Part shown: positions 34,319 through 41,610 of the stretch, in pieces | Numbering within the stretch: position 1 is the stretch's first letter | Layout of the letters: the number at the start of each line of letters is the position of its first letter | Origin: an uncultured Collinsella sp. | Lineage (GTDB): Bacteria; Actinomycetota; Coriobacteriia; Coriobacteriales; Coriobacteriaceae | DNA length: 64,000 bases | NCBI GenBank assembly: GCA_959606065.1 | Contig: CAUHHV010000001.1 | Coordinates: 227,644 to 291,643 of the forward strand | Reading direction: 5' to 3' | Notes under the pieces: model-generated | Told to the model about the DNA's origin: nothing | Databases searched by the model: none | What the model saw: only the letters and a program-made list of their open reading frames with translations | Program-made: the position numbers and the translations under genes

Positions 34319-34855
34319 ATGGAAGCCAACGGAATCGTACTGTCGCCCGACCCTCGCCTGCGTCAGGAGTGCGCCGTCATCGAGGAGATCACCCCGGCGA
34401 TCGAGGCGCTTGCCGAGAAGATGAAGAAGATGATGTTCGAGAACGGCGGCTGCGGCCTGGCTGCTCCGCAGATCGGCGAGCTCATTCAGCTCGTTACCAT
34501 CGACTGCGACTACAGCGACAAGAACGACTACGACCCGTACGTGCTCATCAATCCCGTGATTGTCGAGCAAAGCGACCATCTTGTTCCGTATAGCGAGGGC
34601 TGCCTATCCATTCCTGGCATTAGCTGCGAGATCGAGCGTCCCGACCATGTCGTCGTCGAGGCGTATGACTTGGACGCCAACCTGATTCGCTATGAGGCTT
34701 CGGGCGACCTGTTCTGCGTGTGCCTGCAGCACGAGATCGATCACCTGCACGGCAATACCATGTTCGAGCGTCTGAAGCCCATGCAGAGGCTCAAGGCCGT
34801 CAAGGAGTACCAGGACGCCCTGGCCCGCGGCGCTCGACCGGGCGAGACGGAGTAG
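34319..34855 (+). CDS. def: Peptide deformylase
   Basis: A 178-residue metalloenzyme that removes the formyl group from nascent proteins. All three motifs are present: GGCGLAAPQIG, EGCLSIPG (Cys ligand) and LQHEIDHLHGNTMF (two His ligands and the catalytic Glu). The second of two close ATGs is chosen because GAAAGG lies six bases before it; the first (34313) abuts the ribosome-binding site. The gene is separated from its partner fmt by a long inverted repeat. Confidence 0.95.
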   Translation: MEANGIVLSPDPRLRQECAVIEEITPAIEALAEKMKKMMFENGGCGLAAPQIGELIQLVTIDCDYSDKNDYDPYVLINPVIVEQSDHLVPYSEGCLSIPGISCEIERPDHVVVEAYDLDANLIRYEASGDLFCVCLQHEIDHLHGNTMFERLKPMQRLKAVKEYQDALARGARPGETE

Positions 34856-34863
34856 TTTTGTCC

Positions 34864-34959
34864 GTCCCCGGGGTGCCCGCCTATATCATCCCGTGCTCAA
34901 ACATTCTCGCTGCGCTGCGAAACTGCGCGCGGGACGATATAGGCGGGCGCCCCGGGGAC
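34864..34959. repeat. Long intergenic inverted repeat (30-bp arms)
   Basis: Arms 34864-34893 and 34930-34959 pair over 30 bp with two mismatches (outer part GTCCCCGGGG, inner part GCCCGCCTATATC). The 36-nt centre has no clear structure. It follows def by 8 bp and can also work as its terminator. The remaining 217 bp before fmt are T-rich with no convincing gene. Confidence 0.88.
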
Positions 34960-35176
34960 TACATTGACGCTGCTTGTCTCGCCCGGGTGCCGTCGGGCCA
35001 GGGAGGGGCGTCTTCGCTGATAGGTGCTTTGTTGGGAGGGCTGCTTTTATGCGGCTCTTTCTTTGTTTTTGGGTATATTTGTTTCAGTTGAACTATTCTT
35101 GCGGCTGGGCGCGCTTGCGACCAAGAACGCTTTTTTGTAGCCGTCTCGGCTCGTTATTGAGAGGAGACTAACTTTT

Positions 35177-36097
35177 ATGCGTATTGTGTTTATGGGTACG
35201 CCTGATTTTGCTGTGCCTTCGCTGACTTCGCTTGTTGAGGCTGGGAATGAGATTGCGCTTGTTGTTACTCGTCCTGATGCTGTTCGTGGTCGTGGTAAAA
35301 AGCTTGAGCCGTCTCCTGTTAAGGCTAAGGCGCTGGAGCTGGGGTTGCCGGTTGTTGAGGCTAATCGTATGACGCCTGAGGTTGTTGAGGCGCTCCAAGC
35401 TGCGCAAGCCGATATTTTCTGCGTCGCTGCCTATGGTTGCATTTTGCCCGATGAGGTGCTGCATATGGCGCCGCTTGGTATTGTGAATGTTCATGCTTCG
35501 CTGCTGCCTCGTTGGCGTGGGGCTGCTCCTATTCAGCGTGCGATTCTCGCTGGTGATGAGGTTGCTGGCGTTTCTATCATGCGCATCGGGCATGGCGTGG
35601 ATACTGGTGCTTATTGTGCTCAGACTTCCACGTCGGTTGCCGGTAAGCATGCTGAGGCGCTGACCATGGAGCTCGCTGAGCTCGGCGGCAAACTGCTTGC
35701 CGATACGCTTCCTTCTCTTGCCGATGGCACTGCCGTATGGACTGAACAGGATGAGGCGCTCGTTACCCATGCTGCCAAGATTTCTAAGCAGGAGATGCGC
35801 TTGGATCCGCAAATGGCGGCGCTCGATTGCGTGCGTCATGTGCTCGCTTCGTCCGATACCGCGCCTGCTCGTTGCGTGATTGCCGGCAAGACCGTGCGTG
35901 TGCTCGATGCTGCGGCGGCTGATGTGTCGCTCGGCGAGGGTCAGGTTCTCGTTAAGGCCAAGCGTGTTTACCTGGGCCTTTCTGATGGCTCGGTTGAACT
36001 GCTCGAGGTTAAGCCTGATGGCAAGCGTGCTATGACTGCTTCTGCTTGGTCTGCTGGCCTGCAGGGTGCCGATCTTATCTGGGGTGTTTTGTCATGA
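35177..36097 (+). CDS. fmt: Methionyl-tRNA formyltransferase
   Basis: A 306-residue enzyme that formylates initiator Met-tRNA using 10-formyltetrahydrofolate. MGTPDFAVPSLTSL opens the protein, CVAAYGCILPDEVL and NVHASLLPRWRGAAPIQRAIL contain the catalytic Asn/His, and GVSIMRIGHGVDTGAY follows. The start has GAGAGGAGA upstream. Codon choice is odd: it strongly prefers T-ending codons (GTT, GCT, CTT, CGT), unlike def and priA next to it. The stop overlaps rsmB. Confidence 0.96.
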   Translation: MRIVFMGTPDFAVPSLTSLVEAGNEIALVVTRPDAVRGRGKKLEPSPVKAKALELGLPVVEANRMTPEVVEALQAAQADIFCVAAYGCILPDEVLHMAPLGIVNVHASLLPRWRGAAPIQRAILAGDEVAGVSIMRIGHGVDTGAYCAQTSTSVAGKHAEALTMELAELGGKLLADTLPSLADGTAVWTEQDEALVTHAAKISKQEMRLDPQMAALDCVRHVLASSDTAPARCVIAGKTVRVLDAAAADVSLGEGQVLVKAKRVYLGLSDGSVELLEVKPDGKRAMTASAWSAGLQGADLIWGVLS

Positions 36098-37494
36098 GCA
36101 AGCTGTCTCCCGCGCGCAAGCTTGCGCTCGATGTGCTGATGGAGGCCGATCGCCGCGGCATGTATGCACGCGACGTGCTGTCCTCTCGCGCATCGGCCAA
36201 GGCTATTGACCAGCGCGATTCCGCTTTTGCCGCCCGCTTGGCGCTGGGTGTTGCCGCCACGCAGGGTATTTTGGACGAGCTGCTCGATCAGTTTCTCGAT
36301 AAGCCCAAAAAGGTTGCGCCGCGCGTTCGCATGGCGCTTCGTATCTCGGTCTTCGAGATGCTCTACCTGCATACGCCGGGCCGTGTTGCCGTAAGTCAGG
36401 GAGTTGAGCTGGTTCGCTGCGGTGCTAAGTCCGCCGCCGGTCTGGCGAACGCCGTTCTGCATAAGGTTGCGGACAACGTCGATGATTTTGCCGCCGCGGT
36501 GGATGCCGATGAGTCTGAGCGCCGTTTGGTTCGCCTGTCTCGCCTGATGGGTCTGCCGCGTTGGCTTTGCGCTCGCATTATGGCGTCGTTTGACACGCCA
36601 GAGGGTGCGCTTAACTTTGCCGGCAATCTGGCTCCCGCGCCGCTGGCCCTGCATGAGAACGCCTTTGCGACTAAGCCCGATCCGTATATTTCGCAGCTCG
36701 TTGCGCCTGTCTTCCCGGGCTGCCATGCCCCGGTTGATGCCCAGGTTACCGTTGCTTCGGGTGTGTTTGAGCGTGCTGCCGCGGTGGCATCTGATCTCAA
36801 CGCGCAACTTATCGCCACAGCTGCCACGCGCCCTGGTAGCTGCCTTGAGATTGGTGCCGGTCGTGGCACCAAGACCTATGTGATGATGTGCCAGGCCAAG
36901 CGTGCGGGCTATGAGCGTCAGCATACGGCGCTCGATCTTCATGATCGCAAGTGCGATCTAAATCTCGCTCGCCTGCATAAGGCCGGTATTCAGGGCGTTC
37001 GTACGGTTTCGGGTGATGCTTGCGAGCTTGATGAGGTGCTCACATCGTTTGATGCCATGCTTGGCGAGCCGGTTATGTTCGACACAGTCTTTATCGATGC
37101 GCCGTGCTCTGGCACTGGAACCATGCGCCGTCATCCCGAGATCCCGTGGCGCCTTGCCGAAAGCGACGTGACGTGCGAGTTGCCCAAGCTGCAACTGACG
37201 ATGCTCAAAGAGGCCTCCGCGCGCGTGGCCGTTGGCGGTGAGCTCATCTATGCGACGTGCTCGGTGTTTGATGAGGAGAACGCGCAGGTTGTGGATGCCT
37301 TCCTGGCTTCTTCCGAGGGCGCCGGCTTTAGCGTGGCGCCGCTTTCTGAGGCGCAGATTCTGCAACTGCCCGAGTTTGCCCAGGCCAAGAAGCTCGTCTG
37401 CGTACGCCAAAACGACCGAGGCCTCTTCCAAAGCGTGCCGGTAAACGCTGACTCCTACGACGGCCACTTCTGCGCCAGGCTGGTCCGCCAGTAA
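36094..37494 (+). CDS. rsmB: 16S rRNA (cytosine-967-C5)-methyltransferase
   Basis: A 466-residue RNA methyltransferase. The N-terminal NusB-like RNA-binding domain (ARKLALDVLMEADRRGMYAR to about residue 140) is followed by the SAM-binding Rossmann fold: CLEIGAGRGTKTYVMMCQA, FIDAPCSGTGTMRRHPEIPW with one conserved Cys, and IYATCSVFDEENAQVV with the catalytic Cys. ATGA overlap with fmt. The first half shares the T-ending codon bias of fmt, which fades towards the 3' end. Confidence 0.94.
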   Translation: MSKLSPARKLALDVLMEADRRGMYARDVLSSRASAKAIDQRDSAFAARLALGVAATQGILDELLDQFLDKPKKVAPRVRMALRISVFEMLYLHTPGRVAVSQGVELVRCGAKSAAGLANAVLHKVADNVDDFAAAVDADESERRLVRLSRLMGLPRWLCARIMASFDTPEGALNFAGNLAPAPLALHENAFATKPDPYISQLVAPVFPGCHAPVDAQVTVASGVFERAAAVASDLNAQLIATAATRPGSCLEIGAGRGTKTYVMMCQAKRAGYERQHTALDLHDRKCDLNLARLHKAGIQGVRTVSGDACELDEVLTSFDAMLGEPVMFDTVFIDAPCSGTGTMRRHPEIPWRLAESDVTCELPKLQLTMLKEASARVAVGGELIYATCSVFDEENAQVVDAFLASSEGAGFSVAPLSEAQILQLPEFAQAKKLVCVRQNDRGLFQSVPVNADSYDGHFCARLVRQ

Positions 37495-37499
37495 ATCGA

Positions 37500-37540
37500 A
37501 GCCCCGTCCCAAATCAGCTAACTTGGGACGGGGCTATTTT
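37500..37540 (+). terminator. Intrinsic terminator of rsmB
   Basis: AGCCCCGTCCCAA, a 10-nt loop, TTGGGACGGGGCT, then ATTTT. Located 5 bp after the stop. Confidence 0.9.
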
Positions 37541-37577
37541 AGCTACTTTGTGCCTCTTCGATCCGTTCGCCATGAAA

Positions 37578-37719
37578 TGCGGTTATTTACTACGTTAAAC
37601 CGGCTGTCCTCATCCATGCCGAATTTTGTGAAATCAAAACCGCAGGTAGACGGCTTGTCGTTTTTGCAAATACGCTGCTATGCTCGACCAATACGGGTCA
37701 AACGTAGTAAATGGGCCGC
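37578..37719. repeat. Diverged inverted repeat between rsmB and fmdB
   Basis: ATTTACTACGTT (37585-37596) and AACGTAGTAAAT (37701-37712) are exact complements, and weaker pairing (GCGG...AACC) extends both arms to about 25 bp. The 100-nt centre contains a second AAACCG-like word. It may be an older member of the long-repeat group. The surrounding 260-bp gap holds no gene I can support. Confidence 0.55.
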
Positions 37720-37771
37720 TTTCGTGGCGCAACTCCAGAGTAGTCAATTTGGGAGCGGGGCTACTTGCCTG

Positions 37772-38008
37772 TTAGTGGTTGTGTGGGCAGTTGGCGCAGC
37801 AGCCGTTTGTGGCGCTGGTGCTTGAGCCACCGCTGCGCTGGTCGGTGTTGTAGAAGCCGCTGCCCTCAAACTTGATGCCGCTGGCCGAGAACGTCTTGGC
37901 GGCCGGAGCGCCGCAGTTGGGGCACACGACCTCGGGGGTCTCGGACATGGGATGCTCAACCTCAAACACGTTGCCGCAGCTCGAGCACTTGTAATCGTAG
38001 CGCGCCAT
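37772..38008 (-). CDS. FmdB-family zinc ribbon protein
   Basis: A 78-residue protein beginning MARYDYKCSSCGNVFEVEHP, with a second pair of cysteines in VVCPNCGAPAAKTF. This is the FmdB/CxxC-CxxC small regulatory family. The C-terminus adds CCANCPHNH, a further Cys/His cluster. AGGAAG ribosome-binding site. The function of the family is poorly known; a regulatory role has been proposed from the FmdB amidase context. Confidence 0.88.
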   Translation of the reverse strand: MARYDYKCSSCGNVFEVEHPMSETPEVVCPNCGAPAAKTFSASGIKFEGSGFYNTDQRSGGSSTSATNGCCANCPHNH

Positions 38009-38030
38009 AATACTTCCTTTTCAGCACAAA

Positions 38031-38052
38031 GCGGGCAGATTACTCTGCCCGC
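38031..38052 (-). terminator. Terminator of the GH13-GH77 gene
   Basis: GCGGGCAGA and TCTGCCCGC pair perfectly around a 4-nt loop, with TTTGTG following on the minus strand; 44 bp past the stop. Confidence 0.75.
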
Positions 38053-38096
38053 AAAAATTCAAACGTCTGTAACTGTACCCTATATCGGGCGTTTTA

Positions 38097-41000
38097 TCAC
38101 GCTTCGCCCCAGAATCTATGCGTGTTGCGCAGGAGCTGTGCGGTTTTGCCCTCAGCGGCCGCAACGTCGGCCTCGTCAGCCTGCCATGTCCAGTTGCCCG
38201 TGGCCACGCCCGGTACGTTCATGCGCGTGTCGTCGCCAAGCCCCAGGACATCCTGCAGCGGCATCATCACCAGGGGAGCGTCGCTTGCCAGCGCGTCGCT
38301 CATCAGCTTGGCTGCCACCTCAACACCGCTCGGCTCGTCGCCGCCCGCAAAGGAGCGCGTGCACCAACCCGCGAGCGTCGACGTGTCGTGAGTCGATGTG
38401 TACAGGATCTTGCCGGGCGTAGGGTGCACGCCGCAACGAACGTCGTAGTCGCTAAACTCCAGCACGTCCATGCCGGGGAAGCCGCAGGTCGAGGCCATGG
38501 CGCGAACGCCGGGCGTCAAATAGCCCAGGTCCTCGGCGATAAAGTTGAGCGGACCCAGCTCGTCATAGGCGGTCTGGAACAGGTCCTTGCCCGGTCCCGC
38601 CAGCCAACGCCCGTCGGCGCAGGCCTTACCCGCGGGAATGCTAAAGTAGCTGTGGAAGCCCAGGAAGTGATCCAAGCGCACGCGGTCGTAGAGCGAAAAC
38701 GCACGACGTAGGCGATCCATCCACCAGCTATAGCCGTTCTGCTTCATGTGGTCCCAGCGGAACGTCGGGTTGCCCCACACCTGGCCCTCGGGCGCAAAGT
38801 TGTCGGGCGGCGCGCCAGAAATCTCAATCGCCTTACCGGTATCGGACAGCCAGAAGTTCTCGGGCTCGCTCCATGCATCGGCCGAATCGTCCGAGACATA
38901 CATCGGGATATCGCCGATGACCTCGATGCCCTTTTTGTGCGCGTAGTTCATGAGCTCGCACCAGGCTAGGTCAAAGCGGTACTGCATGTACGCCTGCAGC
39001 TCTGCCTCGTCGTGGAAACGCTTGTCGTCAATCAAGTGCTCGTTGTAGCGCGCAACATCTGCCGGCCAATCGTGGCGCGATTCGCCCTCAAAGTACTTTT
39101 TGACGGCCATATAGACGCAGTACTTCTCGAGCCAATCGGCATTGCGATGTTTAAACGCGGTGTACAGCGGATCGGCATCCTCGCCGCCGTGGGCCTTCCA
39201 GGTCTCAAAGTCGGCGGCTAGCTCCTTGTGGCTTTCGGGCAGCAGGTCGATATTGCCTGCAAAGGCCGAAGGACCGGCGTAAGGGGAGCGAAAGAAGTCC
39301 GTCGGGTTGACAGGTAGGACCTGCCAGTAGCGCATGCCCATAGCGGCCATATGGTCGATAAAACGACGCGTGGCCGCGCCGATCGTGCCGGGCTTACCGT
39401 CGTCGGTCGGCACCGATGTGATATGGCACACAACGCCCGCACCGTAATCGAGCGGCTCCTGCAGACGCTGCTCGGCGTGGTGATAGATGATCGACGATCC
39501 CAGCGGATACAGGTCGAGCGTGACGGTGCCATTGTGAATCTCGCACTCGTGACCGCTAATCACATCGCTCGCGCATTCGTCGAGCGCCGGAATCGTCACG
39601 CGGTGCGAATTGCGCAGACTACGGTTGATGATAACCGTCGCGGACTCGCCATCCTTGCCCGTGCGGTTGTATGCCAGCACCTCGTCGTTGAGCGCGAAGG
39701 CCTTGATCTCGCCGTTGATCATAAACGGCAGTGCGCGGCGTACGGCGGAGGCGTTTTTGACAATAGCCAGCGTGTCGAAGTCGTGCAGTTGGTCCTTGGT
39801 CGGCAAGGTGCGGCGGTTGCCCGGATCGGTTAGACCCTCCAGGCCGTATTCGTCGCCGTAGTAGATCGAAGGCACGCCGGGGAAGGTCATCTGCATGAGC
39901 GTGGCGAGCCAAAAACGGCTCTTGGCCAGGCCCATCGAGTTCTCGTCCAGGCGCCATTTGCTGCGCTCGCACTCGGGCAGCTGCGACTCGTCGGGGCCGC
40001 CGCCGAGCACCGAGATGATACGCGGGCGGTCGTGGCTCGACAGCAGGTTGAGCGCGCAGGACAACGCCTCGCTCGGGTAGTTCTCGCGCAGGGTCTCGAT
40101 ATCCTCGGCTGCCTGGTAGGCGTTCTTGTAGCCCATCAAAAAGCCGATGACCATGTCGCGGAAGGGGTAATCCATAACAGAATCCAACTCGGAGCCCTGT
40201 AGGTAGCGACGCAGATGGCCGTAGCTAATCTTGTTGGAGGCGTCTTCCCAGACTTCGCCGAGCAACAGTGCGTCAGGCTTTTCGTCAAGTACGGCCTTCT
40301 TGATCTCGGCTAGGAAGTCGTCGGAAAGCTCGTCAGCGACGTCCAGGCGCCAGCCATGAGCGCCGGCACGTAGCCATTTACGGATCACGCCGTCCTTGCC
40401 CAGGAGCCGCTCGCGTACCAGCTCGGAGCTTTCATTGATGGCGGGCATGTTGCCTACGCCCCACCAGCAGTCGTACGAGCCGTCCTCGTGGAAATAAAAC
40501 GCATCGCGCCACGGCGAGTCCTCGCTCTGCCACGCGCCCACGCCGGGGTAGTTGCCGTAGCGGTTGAAATAGATGGAGTCGTCACCCGTATGGTTAAAAA
40601 CGCCGTCCAGGATGATGGAGATGCCCAGCTTCTCGGCCGCCTGGCACAGCTCGGTAAAGTCCTGCTCGGTGCCCAGGATCGGGTCGATCTTGGTGTAGTC
40701 GGCCGTGTCGTAGCGGTGGTTGCTCGCGGCTTCAAAAATGGGGTTGAGGTAGATGGCTGTAAAGCCCAGCTCGGCGATGCGAGGCAGGTCTTCCTGGATG
40801 CCCTTGAGCGACCCGCCGTAGAAGTCCCAGGTTTTGATGGAGCCGTCTTCGGCGCGCTCGTACACGGGCGGCTCGTTCCAGTCCTCGACCATGCGGCGCT
40901 GGATTCCGTTGCGTGGTTTTTCGACCTCGGCCAGCGTGCGCTCGCGCCAGTTTTCATCTCGGGCGTAGCGATCGGGGAAGATCTGGTAGACCATGCCACG

Positions 41001-41393
41001 CTCGTACCACTCGGGACGCACTTCGCGGTGCTTATAGACGGTAATCTGGAAGGACGGCACCTCGGCGTAGTCGTAAGTTACGCCCTCGCCACCGGTGCGA
41101 CCCTGCGGTGCGCCCAAGCGGACCTCGGGCTGGCCCTCGATATTGCAGATAAAGCTGTACCAGATAAGACAGGACTCGGTACACTCAAGTTCTACGGTAT
41201 AAATGCCGTCGCCCTCGTGCGTCATGGGATACCGAGACTCACCGATCTCATCGACCCAAGTGCGCAGGGTGAGCGTTGCCTGGTTGGGGTCGGCATCCTC
41301 CAAGATCACCGAGAGCGAAACGGAAGTGCCAGTGGTCACAGCGCCAAACGGAGTGCGAAACTGCGGTAGGCGGCTGTTGTGTATCAATCTCAT
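38097..41393 (-). CDS. Bifunctional alpha-glucan enzyme: GH13 amylase/neopullulanase fused to GH77 4-alpha-glucanotransferase
   Basis: A 1,098-residue cytoplasmic protein. Residues 1-130 form a carbohydrate-binding, N-terminal beta domain as in cyclomaltodextrinases. The GH13 barrel follows: DGVFNHTGDDS, WRLDVADEL (nucleophile Asp), LLGEVWEDA (acid/base Glu) and LLSSHDRPR. From about residue 640 it is MalQ-like: VLPVNPTDFFRSPYAG, GDIPMYVSDDSAD, VRLDHFLGFHSYFSIPAG (nucleophile Asp) and FIAEDLGYLTPGVRAM (acid/base Glu). Together the two halves can trim and disproportionate glycogen- or starch-derived maltodextrins, which supports a debranching/recycling role beside glgP. No signal peptide. First in its own transcript, with operator-like sites upstream. 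Confidence 0.93.
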   Translation of the reverse strand: MRLIHNSRLPQFRTPFGAVTTGTSVSLSVILEDADPNQATLTLRTWVDEIGESRYPMTHEGDGIYTVELECTESCLIWYSFICNIEGQPEVRLGAPQGRTGGEGVTYDYAEVPSFQITVYKHREVRPEWYERGMVYQIFPDRYARDENWRERTLAEVEKPRNGIQRRMVEDWNEPPVYERAEDGSIKTWDFYGGSLKGIQEDLPRIAELGFTAIYLNPIFEAASNHRYDTADYTKIDPILGTEQDFTELCQAAEKLGISIILDGVFNHTGDDSIYFNRYGNYPGVGAWQSEDSPWRDAFYFHEDGSYDCWWGVGNMPAINESSELVRERLLGKDGVIRKWLRAGAHGWRLDVADELSDDFLAEIKKAVLDEKPDALLLGEVWEDASNKISYGHLRRYLQGSELDSVMDYPFRDMVIGFLMGYKNAYQAAEDIETLRENYPSEALSCALNLLSSHDRPRIISVLGGGPDESQLPECERSKWRLDENSMGLAKSRFWLATLMQMTFPGVPSIYYGDEYGLEGLTDPGNRRTLPTKDQLHDFDTLAIVKNASAVRRALPFMINGEIKAFALNDEVLAYNRTGKDGESATVIINRSLRNSHRVTIPALDECASDVISGHECEIHNGTVTLDLYPLGSSIIYHHAEQRLQEPLDYGAGVVCHITSVPTDDGKPGTIGAATRRFIDHMAAMGMRYWQVLPVNPTDFFRSPYAGPSAFAGNIDLLPESHKELAADFETWKAHGGEDADPLYTAFKHRNADWLEKYCVYMAVKKYFEGESRHDWPADVARYNEHLIDDKRFHDEAELQAYMQYRFDLAWCELMNYAHKKGIEVIGDIPMYVSDDSADAWSEPENFWLSDTGKAIEISGAPPDNFAPEGQVWGNPTFRWDHMKQNGYSWWMDRLRRAFSLYDRVRLDHFLGFHSYFSIPAGKACADGRWLAGPGKDLFQTAYDELGPLNFIAEDLGYLTPGVRAMASTCGFPGMDVLEFSDYDVRCGVHPTPGKILYTSTHDTSTLAGWCTRSFAGGDEPSGVEVAAKLMSDALASDAPLVMMPLQDVLGLGDDTRMNVPGVATGNWTWQADEADVAAAEGKTAQLLRNTHRFWGEA

Positions 41394-41492
41394 AGTACGG
41401 TCCAGTTCAATAGAATCATGGCCTGCTGGCCATGGGCTTTACGCACAGGATGTAAGTATATCTGTTGTACACAGGCTGTATAAACAACATCC

Positions 41493-41535
41493 GTTTACCA
41501 TCGGCGAACGGTTGTCCTAGAAAATCGTTTTACCA
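41493..41535. promoter_or_regulatory. Operator-like half-sites upstream of the GH13-GH77 gene
   Basis: CGTTTACCA at 41492-41500 and CGTTTTACCA at 41526-41535 lie about 100-140 bp before the start codon. The same word and its complement recur upstream of glgB. A shared sugar-responsive regulator (for example LacI family) is inferred. Confidence 0.5.
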
Positions 41536-41547
41536 CTTTCTACAGAG

Positions 41548-41574
41548 AAGGGGCGCCCGGTTGGAGCGCCCCTT
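41548..41574 (-). terminator. Terminator downstream of glgA
   Basis: AAGGGGCGC and GCGCCCCTT pair perfectly around a 9-nt loop, 37 bp after the glgA stop on the minus strand. Confidence 0.8.
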
Positions 41575-41610
41575 GCTTAGGGTTTGATGAGGTTTTGAAT
41601 CGTCTCTGAG

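Noticed and set aside
34720..35091. Possible membrane peptide overlapping def and the following repeat
   Set aside because: The first half is a shadow of def, the middle is the inverted repeat, and only a short hydrophobic end is left.
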